Notes: generated by a model from the letters alone, not told the origin. DNA of 40,877 nt from Verrucomicrobiota bacterium (GCA_022710935.1 JAKLFY010000057.1:1-40877), one strand, 5' to 3'. Numbered from the stretch's first letter, positions 9,367-18,565 are shown. Numbers and translations: made by a program.

Positions 9367-10545
9367 TCAAGGATTCCAACGACGCAGCGCCTTGCGCAGG
9401 TGCGGCTCCAGCCCCTGGGCGTTGAAGTAGAATCCGAGTGAATTGCAGTGAACGCCGTCCACTAGCCCAATCGCCTGGTCCCGGTCGAGCATCTCGAGAC
9501 CATCCACAAACACGATCGCCCGGTCGCCCGCCTTGCGCCGCTGGCGGACAAACTCCTTGGCGGTCCGCCGCTTGGCGGCTTGCGTGGACGCGACACTGCC
9601 GCCGGCTGACTCAGCGGAGAAGTAGAACGGGCCGGTGACCAGGATGGGCACGCGCGGCAACGTCCGACGCACGATGTCCACAAAGGCGGGCAGCGCAGCG
9701 GCGTACTGTTCGGGCCCGGGGTTGGCCCAGAAATCCAAGACCACGCATGACGGTTCGAGTTCGGCAATGGCCTCCGCCACCGCCGGATCCCCCAGTCCAT
9801 TCCCGCTGAACCCAAGATTGACGAAATCCGCGTCGAGCCGGCGTTCGAGCAGGGCCTGACACGTTCCTCCCGGGTTCGAGGCGCAACCGCCCTGCGTGAT
9901 GCTCGAACCATAGTACACCACCGGGCGCCTTATCACATAGGGCGTCGCCGCAGTGCACGAGGCCTTAGCGTCCAGGCTGATCTCGATCACCTTCACAGGC
10001 TTGTAAAGCGGCAGGTACAGGGTCACATCGCGCGGTTTCGAGTCCGCCCCGATCCGCCATTCCTTCGCGATCTTGCCTTGGGCATCCGGCCAGGCGCTGC
10101 CGATGTAGCCTCCCTCGACATAGAGATCGAAGCCGTTTTCACCCACGCTGGCCATGTGATGCATGTTCGAGAACCCCGGATTCTCGGCCGTCAGTCCGAC
10201 GGTGGTCGAATCGGTCCGAAACCGGATGCGCGCGCCGCTGGGGTGCTGGGCAAGGTTCCATACTGCCGGGCGCAACCGGCCCTGGATCCGCGCCGGCAGG
10301 CGCCGCAGGGCGGGTGCGTCCTCGGCGAACCACGGCAGGCCATGCACCGCCAACCGTTCATCCGGAAAGGCGATTCGCAGACGCTCCGCAGACGCATCGC
10401 CCGCCGACGCGCGCGTGAGCCCAAGGCAAAGAAGCGCGAGCGCCCACCGGAACGCCCACCTTCCCGGAGTTCTCGAAGACGTGAAGACAAACCGCGGGCC
10501 ACAGCCGAGCCGGGAAGAGCAGGAGATCGAGGATTGGCAGTTCAT
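9367..10545 (-). CDS. Exported SGNH/GDSL-family esterase
   Basis: 392 residues. After a long n-region there is a hydrophobic signal core (WALALLCLGLTRASAG, about 34-49). An N-terminal beta-domain (GARIRFRTDSTTVGLTA) precedes an SGNH hydrolase fold: block I YYGSSITQGG with the nucleophile Ser, block II Gly in GFSGNG, block III Asn in FWANPG, and block V DGVHCNSLGF with the Asp-His pair. Family members hydrolyse O-acyl esters, often acetyl groups on carbohydrates; the substrate here is unknown. ATG 10545 is the only in-frame ATG before the signal core and has no obvious ribosome-binding site, so the start is uncertain. It stands alone between the PQQ-propeller gene and the GH51-like fragment. 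Confidence 0.85.
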   Translation of the reverse strand: MNCQSSISCSSRLGCGPRFVFTSSRTPGRWAFRWALALLCLGLTRASAGDASAERLRIAFPDERLAVHGLPWFAEDAPALRRLPARIQGRLRPAVWNLAQHPSGARIRFRTDSTTVGLTAENPGFSNMHHMASVGENGFDLYVEGGYIGSAWPDAQGKIAKEWRIGADSKPRDVTLYLPLYKPVKVIEISLDAKASCTAATPYVIRRPVVYYGSSITQGGCASNPGGTCQALLERRLDADFVNLGFSGNGLGDPAVAEAIAELEPSCVVLDFWANPGPEQYAAALPAFVDIVRRTLPRVPILVTGPFYFSAESAGGSVASTQAAKRRTAKEFVRQRRKAGDRAIVFVDGLEMLDRDQAIGLVDGVHCNSLGFYFNAQGLEPHLRKALRRWNP

Positions 10546-10702
10546 TCGCAGCGTGAGTACCAGAAGTTCCCGAACGCATCAAGGAGGTCCGACAAGAACC
10601 TCCAGGAGTATCCAGCTTGTCGACAGATCGAAATCGGGTGTCGAGCATCGAGAGTTCTTGCGCCCATCCGGCGCTGCGCACTCGCCCACACCCGCATGAC
10701 CC

Positions 10703-11992
10703 TCACCGGGTTCCGATGCAGTAAAGGGCTCTGTCTGAGCGGATGAGGAGCCGGGAACCGTCGATTGCCGGGCTCGCGTCGAAGCTGCTGCGGTCGCCCA
10801 ATTCGTTGCGAGCGAGTTGGGCGAACCGGGGTTGGGCCGCAAGCACACAGCCAACTCCGCTGCGCGTGAAGGCATAGATCTTCCCATCACCCAGCACGGG
10901 CGAGGCGTAGAACTGGCCGGTGTTCGCCATGCGTTCCTCGAAGACCAACTTGCCCGTCGCGACCTCGACGCAATAGGCGATGCCCAGGTTCTCGTGAAGC
11001 CAGTAGAGATGGCCTTCATGAAAGAGAGGAGAGGGGACATTCGAGCCCTTCCCCAATGTCCAGAGCCGATGCGACTGCGTGACGTCGCCACGGCCACCCG
11101 CACGCACGGCCAGAGCGCCGCCCGTCCGGCCGCCGACGCAATAGACAATGTCCTTGTGGTTCACCAGGCTGGGCACCATGTACCAGCCGATGTCCGTCGC
11201 GCAGGACCAGCGGACCTGGCCGCTGTTGGGATCCAGGCCCAGGACTTTGCCGAAGATGGCGACAACCAGTTCGTGTTGGCCCCCGTCGACCGGGACGACG
11301 ATCGGCGTGTTCCAGGACTCCTTCATGCCGCCGGCGCGCCAGACTTCCTTGCCGGTCGCCTTGTCGAGCGCCACGAGGGACTGGCTCTCCACGGCCGCGT
11401 TGATGATCACCAGATCCTTGTAGAACACAGGCGAGGCGGCCGAACCCCAGCCGTGTGTCTCCGAACCCACGTCCGCCCGCCAAAGCTGCTTGCCGCGGTG
11501 ATCGAACGCGAAGACACCGGACTTCCCAAAGAAAGCGTACAAGCCCCTGTCGTCCGCCAACGGCGTACTCGACGCATACCCGTGATCCCGCACCTTGGGC
11601 TGTTCGGGTTGCACGGCAGGAACATCCCTCTTCCAAAGGACCTTGCCGTCCGCGCGGCCGAGGCACACAACATGCCGCTGCAAACGGTCGAGATTGCCGC
11701 CCGCTTCGCCCGGCACCGCGTAGCCCGAGTAGCAGGTCAGGTAAATGTGCTCGCCACAAACCACGGGACTCGAACCGCCCGGACCGGGCAGCGCGGTCTT
11801 CCAGACAACGTTCTGCTCCGCACCCCAGGTCTCCGGCAGCCCCCTGCTCCGGCTGCGCCCCTGTCCGCCCGGGCCACGGAATTGGCGCCACTCCTCGAGT
11901 GCGTCCGGCTGCGCACCCGAGACGCGCGGATGGGTGAACGTGCACGTGGCGAGCAGAGTCGCCACGACGATCGGATGCGTGGTAGTTTGCAT
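10703..11992 (-). CDS. Exported PQQ-type beta-propeller protein
   Basis: 429 residues from ATG 11992; the frame is open to 12034, but the chosen start gives a clean signal peptide (MQTTTHPIVVATLLATCTF). The mature part is a beta-propeller with PQQ-like repeats: WRQFRGPGGQGRS, GKVLWKRDVP, GKQLWRADVG, GKEVWRAGGM, GQVRWSCATD, GKLVFEERM, each a strand ending in a DGK/GxxxW-like turn. It resembles the outer-membrane-assembly BamB-like or PQQ repeat proteins common in Planctomycetes and Verrucomicrobiota, often found beside catabolic genes. No cofactor-binding claim can be made from sequence. It starts 16 bp after the beta-helix gene on the same strand and is probably the last gene of that operon. 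Confidence 0.88.
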   Translation of the reverse strand: MQTTTHPIVVATLLATCTFTHPRVSGAQPDALEEWRQFRGPGGQGRSRSRGLPETWGAEQNVVWKTALPGPGGSSPVVCGEHIYLTCYSGYAVPGEAGGNLDRLQRHVVCLGRADGKVLWKRDVPAVQPEQPKVRDHGYASSTPLADDRGLYAFFGKSGVFAFDHRGKQLWRADVGSETHGWGSAASPVFYKDLVIINAAVESQSLVALDKATGKEVWRAGGMKESWNTPIVVPVDGGQHELVVAIFGKVLGLDPNSGQVRWSCATDIGWYMVPSLVNHKDIVYCVGGRTGGALAVRAGGRGDVTQSHRLWTLGKGSNVPSPLFHEGHLYWLHENLGIAYCVEVATGKLVFEERMANTGQFYASPVLGDGKIYAFTRSGVGCVLAAQPRFAQLARNELGDRSSFDASPAIDGSRLLIRSDRALYCIGTR

Positions 11993-12008
11993 AATCAGTA
12001 TCGGGATT

Positions 12009-13484
12009 CTACTGCGGCAGCGCTTCGGCTCCAAAGCCCAAGGCTGGACTGCCTGGTTCTAGCCGGAGGTCGCCATTGGCGGCATCGCGAAATTGCGGAG
12101 ATTGACCGTATACGCCGCCCGTCTCGGTCACTGGCAACACCGGGCGACTGCGCGCCGGGTCATCAAGGCAATACCACCAATTGCGCGTGAACTGGAACGT
12201 CAACGGGGCTGTGTTCGGACCGATGTTCACGCCGCCCGATGACCACTCGTCCGAATGAAAGACCACAATGTTGTCGCTAAACTGCCCGTTGCGGCATGCC
12301 ACGAAGCCGGGCGCGGTCGTCTCCTGCAGGATGCGAATCGCCCATCGTCCGGGACGGTAAATGGTGTTGAATCGAACCCGCGCGCCATCCACACCCACGA
12401 ATGCAATGGGCGCCGTGCTGCCGAGGAATGTGTTGCCTTCGACCCGAATGTCCCTGGCCTCGGCATGCTGCCCGTCGGGCTCGAGGGGCGGGCGAAAGAA
12501 CTCGAGGCCCGTGCTCCCCCCGATATTCACCGCGCGCGCGCCCACGGACTCGAACCGATTCCGGCGGACAACCACGTTGCGGCTGCCTCCCTTGGTTTGC
12601 ACCCCATTGGCACCGCCGGAGGCGGCGGCGGCCCCATGACGAAAGACGTTGCTCTCGATGATTCCGCCGTGGCAGCCCACCAAGTCAACGCCCGATCCGC
12701 CGGTGCCCCACCGCTCCAGCGTGCAACCCTCGATGCGGAAATCAACCACCCCGGATAACTTGATCGCGTCCCGGTTGCCGTTGGGACCCACGTCCGAAAT
12801 GCGCAGTCGATGCAGGAATACCTGTCGGGAGGGGGTCTCGAATGTGCCTCCATCGTCGATGTTCAGGCCGTTGCCCGTCGCGCCCACAAACACGAGGTCA
12901 CGCAACTCGATCCACGCGGCATCCGAAAACTGCATCCCGTTGCCTCCACCCTGAATCACCGGCGGATTCTGCGGATCAACGCCGGCGATGACGATGGGCA
13001 AATTGGCCTCCCCGCGCACGTTCGAAAAGTAGAAGCCGCCCGGATACGTGCCTGCGGCAAGGAGAATGCGCGAACCGGGTTTGGCCTCGGCAACCGCCGA
13101 GCGCAAACCGGCGGTGTTGCTCACCGTGACCTCAGGAGGCAAAGACCCCTCGCGGGCCGCAAAGAACAACGGCGAACCGAGCCCCTCCCCGCCCGACTGG
13201 CATTCGATCCGCAGCACGCCGTCCGCGAAGATCCGCACCCCGTCCACCACAGCCCACTCCGTCATCGCCACCCTCAGGTTCGTGGTCTTGAGAGCGGCAA
13301 TGAGCGCCGCCCGCACAGGCGTCAGAGGCGCCCCCTCATGACCCAGGACGGTCAACTGAAGAACGCCGTCGCCCTGCGGTGCGGGCGGCAAAAGGCGCAG
13401 ACCGGCCGCCACCCCCCCCGCCGCCAAGAGGATCACCAGGAGCACCGGCGCTGTGCGGAACAGGGTGACAAAGGCGCGCTTCAT
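12009..13484 (-). CDS. Exported right-handed beta-helix (pectate lyase/chondroitinase B-like) protein
   Basis: 491 residues from ATG 13484, preceded by GTGAGGA (ribosome-binding site six bases upstream, overlapping the stop of the penicillin acylase gene). An N-terminal membrane segment or signal anchor (VLLVILLAAGGVAAGL) is followed by a region of unknown type (residues 40-120). Then comes a parallel beta-helix beginning LRSAVAEAKPGSRILLAAGTYPGG, with repeated rungs such as WIELRDLVFVGATGNGLNI, DFRIEGCTLERWG, GIIESNVFRHG, NVVVRRNRFESVG and IRVEGNTFLG. It ends GDLRLEPGSPALGFGA, a typical closing motif. Proteins of this fold bind or cleave polysaccharides; the substrate cannot be predicted. 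Eight bases separate it from the upstream acylase gene. Confidence 0.85.
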   Translation of the reverse strand: MKRAFVTLFRTAPVLLVILLAAGGVAAGLRLLPPAPQGDGVLQLTVLGHEGAPLTPVRAALIAALKTTNLRVAMTEWAVVDGVRIFADGVLRIECQSGGEGLGSPLFFAAREGSLPPEVTVSNTAGLRSAVAEAKPGSRILLAAGTYPGGFYFSNVRGEANLPIVIAGVDPQNPPVIQGGGNGMQFSDAAWIELRDLVFVGATGNGLNIDDGGTFETPSRQVFLHRLRISDVGPNGNRDAIKLSGVVDFRIEGCTLERWGTGGSGVDLVGCHGGIIESNVFRHGAAAASGGANGVQTKGGSRNVVVRRNRFESVGARAVNIGGSTGLEFFRPPLEPDGQHAEARDIRVEGNTFLGSTAPIAFVGVDGARVRFNTIYRPGRWAIRILQETTAPGFVACRNGQFSDNIVVFHSDEWSSGGVNIGPNTAPLTFQFTRNWWYCLDDPARSRPVLPVTETGGVYGQSPQFRDAANGDLRLEPGSPALGFGAEALPQ

Positions 13485-13492
13485 CGGAATCC

Positions 13493-15895
13493 TCACGGAA
13501 TGAGTGTCAGGTTGTGGCGTGCAGCGCCAGGAAGAAAAGGCGTCGGCTCCCCCCTCGCCCATGCCTGGTACCCGGCACGATAGTATGGGGAGAGCGGATG
13601 CCCGCTCTGGCCACCCGGCATGTGCAAATAGCCATCGGCTTCGTGACCGGGCGACACTGCGAGACGTTCGGAAGCGCCAAAACCGCGGCCTTGCACCCGC
13701 GGCATGTGGCTGTCACCGGGCAGCTCCAATGGCGGTACGTCAAGCCACTCGGAAAGCCAGGGCACGCCCTGGCTCAGCGGGTGGCGGATCAGAACACGGT
13801 TGAGTTCCCCCCAACGACGCGGAGCGCGCCCGCCGGTCGAGCCGCGGTTCATTCGCCAGGCCAGTTCCGCCGCGCGGGTCAAGAGAGCCTCGAAGGTCGC
13901 GAACCGCGGATTGAGGAGGTGGGTGGGCCTGTGTTCGAGGATCGTCCAGACTGGCTGTTCCACCTGCAACGCGCCGTAGCCAAAACCCGGGTACCCCTTA
14001 AGGCATCGAGCCGTCACGGGCTCGAGCACCAGATGGATCGCCTGATTCCGGAATTGACGGACCAGCGCGTATCCGACCGAGTCTGGGGTGGCGCGTCCGC
14101 CCCAACGTTCGACATGCGGGAGCATCCCGGCCACCTCGGACCGGTTGGTGACGTCCGGGCGGGACAACGTGGCGAGCAACAACCGCTGCCACCGCTCGAG
14201 GAAAACCGCGCGATCATCAAGTTGAATCTTGAGCATGTCCGCCGGACCGGCCCGTTCAACCTGCAACAGCCCATCCCGGATTTGACGCGCCCGCGCGCCG
14301 AGATCGACCGACCAGGGCCCCGTCGCCAGATAGGCCGCGCTCCCGGCAATCCGGTTGTTGGCAGTCCAAACTCGCTCCAGCCCCGCCGAGCTGATGCGCG
14401 GGTAATCGTCTGCAGGCAAAAGCCCCTCCCAGCGGTGCGTCCCGTCGGCCCACGACACCGGTGTGCGGCCATCGAAGCCGACGCGCTTGGGCAACCGTCC
14501 GCACAAGGTCCATCCGATCTCCCCGGCCCGATCGCCGACGACGAGATTCATCACCGGGATGCCGCAGTGCGGCGCGAGGCGCATGGCGGTGGCGGCATCG
14601 AGGGCCTGTTCGAGGTCTGCCAGGCGCATGTTCACGGCCTCGGAAAAGTGCGCCACCCAGCTCAGGGCACAGACCTGCCCCGGCGCGCTCCCGGGCACCA
14701 GCGGTCCCCAGATGGTGTTGGTCACAGTCAATGTCTGACTCGGGCCGCCTCGGACCCGCAGCGTCTCGCGGTGGACCTCGAACGTCCGCCAACCCTGCGG
14801 CACACGATACCGGGTTGGATCGTCGGGCGACACTTCCACAAGCACAACATCCGAGCTGTCGACGGCGGCATCGGTGAAGCTCCAGGCAATGTGCCCGTTG
14901 CTGCCCACAACAATCAGCGGCGATCCGGGCAGGCTGACACCGGCCAGGTCGAGCGACTTCTCAGCGGAGGAAGAAGGCTGGCAGATGATTCGCATCCGAT
15001 ACCAGATGACCGGCACGTTCAGGCCCAGGTGCATGTCGTTGGCGACCAGGGCTGAGCCACTTGACGAGTAGCGTCCGTCCACCGCCCACGAATTGCTGCC
15101 AACCACATCCCGCTCCAATGCGAGATCCCCGGCGGCTTGAGCTGCGTCGTCCGAGCCGCTCTCCTGCCTCGATGACTCGAAGGAGAACACGTTTGCCGAC
15201 GGCATCGACGGATTCTCGAGTACGGTGCCGTCCACCGCCGCATCCCAGTCTGTCGCGATCGGCGCAAAAAACGCGAATGCTTCCGCCGGAAGCAATTCAC
15301 GCAGCACGCCCAACGACCTCTCCCCCGCTCCGTCGCTCTCTTGCAGGGTGAAAAACATCGCGTAACCCACCAGAATCGAGTCCTCGGCCAGCCAGGAATA
15401 CGGAGTCGAGCGCAGAAGCAGATACTCGGGCGGCGCGGCGCCCAGGGCCGCCAGCCCCGCGTTCACTCCGTCCGCGTAGGCCTCCGCCAACGCCCTGTGC
15501 TCGGCCGGCCCTCGCGCCAGGGCCAGGCGCGCGACCTCGCGCAAGCGGTGCCGGCGGCATTCGCGATCCGCAGGCAGGACAGCCGGACCAAGCAACTCGG
15601 CCAATTCCCCCGCACCCGCCCGCCGCATCAGGTCCATCTGAAAGAACCGGTCCTGGGCATGCAGAAAGCCCGTGGCGCGCGCCGCATCGAGCCTCGATCC
15701 GGCGCGAATCGTCGGCACGCCCAGGGCGTCGCGCTCGATCGTGACCGCGCTCTCCAGTCCGGCCAATCTGCGTTGGCCGTCCAGGTCAGGAAGGCTGCCA
15801 CGAACCTTCAGCCACAGCCAAACTGTTCCCCCGACCAAGGCCACGGCAAGCACGACCAGAATCGCGCCCACCCATCGCAGCAGACGCTTCTTCAT
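13493..15895 (-). CDS. Penicillin acylase family N-terminal-nucleophile hydrolase
   Basis: 800 residues. An N-terminal membrane segment (LLRWVGAILVVLAVALVGGTVW) acts as signal or anchor. The alpha chain contains DALGVPTIRAGSRLDAARATGFLHAQDRFFQMD, a classical penicillin-acylase signature, then a spacer. The predicted autocleavage site lies before Ser267 in VVGSNSWAVDG, the beta-chain nucleophile. Later conserved parts include SGSALVANDMHLGL, GSNGHIAWSFTD, WVAHF and WTANNRI. Family members hydrolyse amides: beta-lactam side chains, acyl-homoserine lactones or related compounds. Here the substrate is unknown. First gene of a run with the beta-helix and propeller genes (8- and 16-bp gaps), suggesting one transcript and a shared exported role. 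Confidence 0.93.
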   Translation of the reverse strand: MKKRLLRWVGAILVVLAVALVGGTVWLWLKVRGSLPDLDGQRRLAGLESAVTIERDALGVPTIRAGSRLDAARATGFLHAQDRFFQMDLMRRAGAGELAELLGPAVLPADRECRRHRLREVARLALARGPAEHRALAEAYADGVNAGLAALGAAPPEYLLLRSTPYSWLAEDSILVGYAMFFTLQESDGAGERSLGVLRELLPAEAFAFFAPIATDWDAAVDGTVLENPSMPSANVFSFESSRQESGSDDAAQAAGDLALERDVVGSNSWAVDGRYSSSGSALVANDMHLGLNVPVIWYRMRIICQPSSSAEKSLDLAGVSLPGSPLIVVGSNGHIAWSFTDAAVDSSDVVLVEVSPDDPTRYRVPQGWRTFEVHRETLRVRGGPSQTLTVTNTIWGPLVPGSAPGQVCALSWVAHFSEAVNMRLADLEQALDAATAMRLAPHCGIPVMNLVVGDRAGEIGWTLCGRLPKRVGFDGRTPVSWADGTHRWEGLLPADDYPRISSAGLERVWTANNRIAGSAAYLATGPWSVDLGARARQIRDGLLQVERAGPADMLKIQLDDRAVFLERWQRLLLATLSRPDVTNRSEVAGMLPHVERWGGRATPDSVGYALVRQFRNQAIHLVLEPVTARCLKGYPGFGYGALQVEQPVWTILEHRPTHLLNPRFATFEALLTRAAELAWRMNRGSTGGRAPRRWGELNRVLIRHPLSQGVPWLSEWLDVPPLELPGDSHMPRVQGRGFGASERLAVSPGHEADGYLHMPGGQSGHPLSPYYRAGYQAWARGEPTPFLPGAARHNLTLIP

Positions 15896-16002
15896 TCAGT
15901 TCTCATTCTGTGCCAACAGCTCGTCGTCGGTCCATGACTGCCTCTTGAACCGCTCCGCCCGCAACGTGCCAGACCGCTTCTGTCGCCGGTTGAACCACTT
16001 CC

Positions 16003-16016
16003 TGAACCGCGGTTCA
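16003..16016. promoter_or_regulatory. Palindrome TGAACCGCGGTTCA upstream of the penicillin acylase operon
   Basis: A perfect 14-bp palindrome 108 bp upstream of the acylase start codon, with two further TTGAACC half-sites at 15945 and 15989 in the same 177-bp intergenic stretch. The arrangement resembles an operator for a dimeric regulator. It could also be a chance GC-rich palindrome. Confidence 0.3.
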
Positions 16017-16072
16017 AGCTCCTTCACAAGCACCGACTGACACATCTTCCATCCGTTCAAGCAAGCCGCCCG

Positions 16073-16849
16073 TCACGGGTTTGCGGTCTTGATCGCCTTC
16101 GCCAGAATGCCAAGGAAGAAGGCCAGCAGAACGACACCGGCGATGACGGCGCCGATCCAGCCCATCAGCGCAAGGACGGTCATGATGACGCCGGCAATCG
16201 ACACGCCCAGAAAGATGGAAAGCAAGCAGTGACCGAAGCTCATGCCCAGCAGCCAGCCGGCCATGGCCCCGGTCCAGGCGCCCGTGGCCGGCAGAGGAAT
16301 CGCGACGAACACGGTCAGGCCCAAGGTCTCGTACTTCTCGATATCGGCTGTCCTGCGCCGGGTGCGGGCGAAGAGCCAATCGAAAAACCTCTTACCCCAC
16401 GGCACCTTCATGCAGATCCTGGATATCGGCCCGAGGAGCAGCAGAATCAACGGCACGGGCAACATGTTGCCCACCACAGCATAGATGAAGATCCGCGCGG
16501 ACCGCTCGAGGTCGTCCCGGCCCAGACGGGTCGATTTCTCCACGTCGGGATAGAGAATGTGTCCAACCGGGATCGCGCCGCGCAGTTCGACGATCGGCAG
16601 CGTGGAGATGGCGATAATCGTGGCGGTCTTCGAGGCCCCGTGTTCGCGCAAGTATTCGGCGACCTTCTGGCCCGTGCTCTTGTGCGGGACTTCTACGGCA
16701 TCTTCCACCATCGCACGCTCGGCATCTCGAGATTCAGGTCCTGCGGATTCCGGGACCGCGGACCAAACGGCCGGACATAAAAGCGCGAGAAACAGGAGGA
16801 CACGCATGACGTTTGTGGAAAATGCTCTCGTTCGCGTGGCGTTCATCAT
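16073..16849 (-). CDS. Small multidrug export (Sm_multidrug_ex, COG2426-like) membrane protein
   Basis: 258 residues. The core from about residue 78 matches the small multidrug export family: ISTLPIVELRGAIPVGHIL, GNMLPVPLILLLLGPIS, GLTVFVAIPLPATGAWTGAMAGWLLGM and a C-terminal hydrophobic pair. About five membrane segments are visible. The family name is historical and its substrate is poorly established. Unusually, the core is preceded by a signal-peptide-like segment (VMRVLLFLALLCPAVWSA) and an acidic 40-residue linker. The start ATG (16849) overlaps the TGA of the methyltransferase gene as ATGA, indicating translational coupling; an internal ATG at 16807 directly before the signal segment is an alternative. 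Confidence 0.85.
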   Translation of the reverse strand: MMNATRTRAFSTNVMRVLLFLALLCPAVWSAVPESAGPESRDAERAMVEDAVEVPHKSTGQKVAEYLREHGASKTATIIAISTLPIVELRGAIPVGHILYPDVEKSTRLGRDDLERSARIFIYAVVGNMLPVPLILLLLGPISRICMKVPWGKRFFDWLFARTRRRTADIEKYETLGLTVFVAIPLPATGAWTGAMAGWLLGMSFGHCLLSIFLGVSIAGVIMTVLALMGWIGAVIAGVVLLAFFLGILAKAIKTANP

Positions 16850-17883
16850 GCCCGATCCGCGACCGGGGTCGAAGTCCCCAGAATCAGAGTGTAGGCGTGG
16901 GGATTATGCGTGTGCTCGCAGCCCACGCGCCCGCGCAGGTAGGTTCCGATATGGTAGGCCTGACCGCTGAATCCCTCGGCGGCAAACAGCTCCGTCATAC
17001 GGTCCAGGCTCAGGGTGTTCCAATGATACTGATCGACCGGACGCACGACGTGGGCATCGATTTCATCCATGTTGAAGAAGTGCAGGCAGAGGCTGCGGCG
17101 CGTCACACGGCACAGCTCCTTCACCGCCGTCTCAATCCCCTCGGGGGAAAGATGCTCGAAGAGATCATGCACGAACGAATGATCGTATGAACGATCGCCA
17201 GCGGCAATCTCGAAGACGTTTCCAACTTCGAAATGCGCGCGCGGAAAGAGCTTCCGGGCGTTCCGCACATTGTGCTCGCACAGATCGAATCCGGTGTAAT
17301 CCACCCGGTTCGCAAGGCCGCAGGCCTCCAGGAAGCGGTAATCATTGGCGCTGCCGCAGGCCGGTTCCAGCACGCGCCGCGGTGGTGATGTTTCGGAGGA
17401 AAGCACCGTGCGCCAGAGGCCCATGAAGATATCCAGAATGCTGGCGGGCAGGCAGGGCCGCCTCCCGTCGAACGTCACACCCTCGATGGCCGCGCTCACG
17501 TACTCCGGCACGGGCCTGGCCTCCGCGCCTGCCGAAAGCGCGCGACACGTATCGCGGAGAAAATGCGGCAACTCCACTCCTTCGGCATTGTCGGCGCCGC
17601 ATTGCAGCGCGTACCGCACGCCCGCCAGGGCCTCGACATCGGGATTCTCCTTCGCGAACCTCAGGATCCAGTTGAGGCAGGCCGCGAAGCGCAGTTCCGC
17701 GTCGGCCATCTCGAAGTGCCGCCCCGACAAGGCGAAGATGAGAAAATGGCGTGTCAGAAGGCTTTGGACATTGATGCGCGGATCTTCGACATCGGCGACC
17801 AGGTAGGTCTCGAGCATCTGCGCGCTGTGACGCGTCCAGGACTGTTCGAGTCTCATGGACTCCTGGCGGAGGGCCTCGTTCAC
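16846..17883 (-). CDS. Class I SAM-dependent methyltransferase
   Basis: 345 residues from GTG 17883. An alternative ATG at 17856 has AGGAG three bases upstream. The N-terminal 150 residues are helical and unassigned. A Rossmann methyltransferase domain follows: motif I VLEPACGSANDYRFL, acidic ribose-binding segment YTGFDLCEHNV, VGNVFEIAAGDRSYD, and post-motif SFVHDLFEHLSPEGIETAV. The acceptor is unknown; the form resembles small-molecule or lipid methyltransferases rather than rRNA enzymes. It lies 31 bp after trpF and is translationally coupled to the downstream membrane-protein gene, so a joint role in modifying and exporting a small compound is possible (inference). Confidence 0.82.
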   Translation of the reverse strand: MNEALRQESMRLEQSWTRHSAQMLETYLVADVEDPRINVQSLLTRHFLIFALSGRHFEMADAELRFAACLNWILRFAKENPDVEALAGVRYALQCGADNAEGVELPHFLRDTCRALSAGAEARPVPEYVSAAIEGVTFDGRRPCLPASILDIFMGLWRTVLSSETSPPRRVLEPACGSANDYRFLEACGLANRVDYTGFDLCEHNVRNARKLFPRAHFEVGNVFEIAAGDRSYDHSFVHDLFEHLSPEGIETAVKELCRVTRRSLCLHFFNMDEIDAHVVRPVDQYHWNTLSLDRMTELFAAEGFSGQAYHIGTYLRGRVGCEHTHNPHAYTLILGTSTPVADRA

Positions 17884-17914
17884 GGTTCAGCCGGCAGCAT
17901 TCAGGCCTTGCACG

Positions 17915-18565
17915 TCAGCGCTCTCCCAGCGCCGTCGCGGGACCGGGCGCGCCGGACCGTGCCTCAGCGATGAACCGCCTGAGTCGAACGGGGTCCTTGC
18001 GGCCGGGCGAAGCCTCGACACCGCTCGATACGTCCACCCCAAACGGGGCGACGCGCCGGACCGCGTCCCGAACGTTCTCCGGAGTCAGTCCACCCGCCAG
18101 AAAGACGGGATTGCCCCACCGCTTGGCCTCGACGGCCAGATCCCAGTTGAACGTCTGCCCGCTGCCGCCCGGAACACCCGGAACATAACTGTCCAGCAAC
18201 CAGGCAGAACGCGGGTGGGTGCGCACCCCATCAAGCGCGGCGCGGTCGCGCAAACGGAAGGCCTTGATCGTCTTCAACCCGAATTGAGCGCAGAACTCGG
18301 GTGTTTCGTTGCCGTGAAACTGCAGCGTGTCCAGTCCCGTGCGGGCGATGGCTTCGCGCACGAAGTCCGCCTCGGGATCCACAAATACGCCGACCGTCGC
18401 CACGGTCGGCGGCACACATGCGACGATGGCGGTGGCTGCGTCGAGGGAAATGCACCGGGGGCTGGGCGGGTAGAACATCAGACCCAGCGCATCCGCGCCG
18501 GCATTCACTGCGCTCACAGCATCCTCGATCGATGTGATCCCGCAGATCTTGATCCGGACCGGCAT
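17915..18565 (-). CDS. trpF: Phosphoribosylanthranilate isomerase
   Basis: 216 residues, the usual length for TrpF. It converts N-(5-phosphoribosyl)anthranilate to the carboxyphenylamino-deoxyribulose phosphate in tryptophan synthesis. Signatures: KICGIT with catalytic Cys8, GLMFYPPSPRCIS, VGVFVDP, LQFHGNETPEFC, LLDSYVPG with catalytic Asp125, LAGGLTPENV and VDVSSGVEASPGRKD for phosphate binding. No other trp gene is in the window. A hairpin repeat lies directly upstream, so the promoter may sit within or before it. Downstream genes are a methyltransferase (31 bp) and a membrane protein. Confidence 0.96.
   Translation of the reverse strand: MPVRIKICGITSIEDAVSAVNAGADALGLMFYPPSPRCISLDAATAIVACVPPTVATVGVFVDPEADFVREAIARTGLDTLQFHGNETPEFCAQFGLKTIKAFRLRDRAALDGVRTHPRSAWLLDSYVPGVPGGSGQTFNWDLAVEAKRWGNPVFLAGGLTPENVRDAVRRVAPFGVDVSSGVEASPGRKDPVRLRRFIAEARSGAPGPATALGER

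Noticed and set aside
10579-10600. Inverted GGAGGT/ACCTCC pair downstream of the propeller gene
   Set aside because: Only a 6-bp stem with no U-tract; too weak to call a terminator.
13514-15055. Plus-strand open frame of 513 codons
   Set aside because: Antisense to penicillin acylase, whose nucleophile and signatures are clear.
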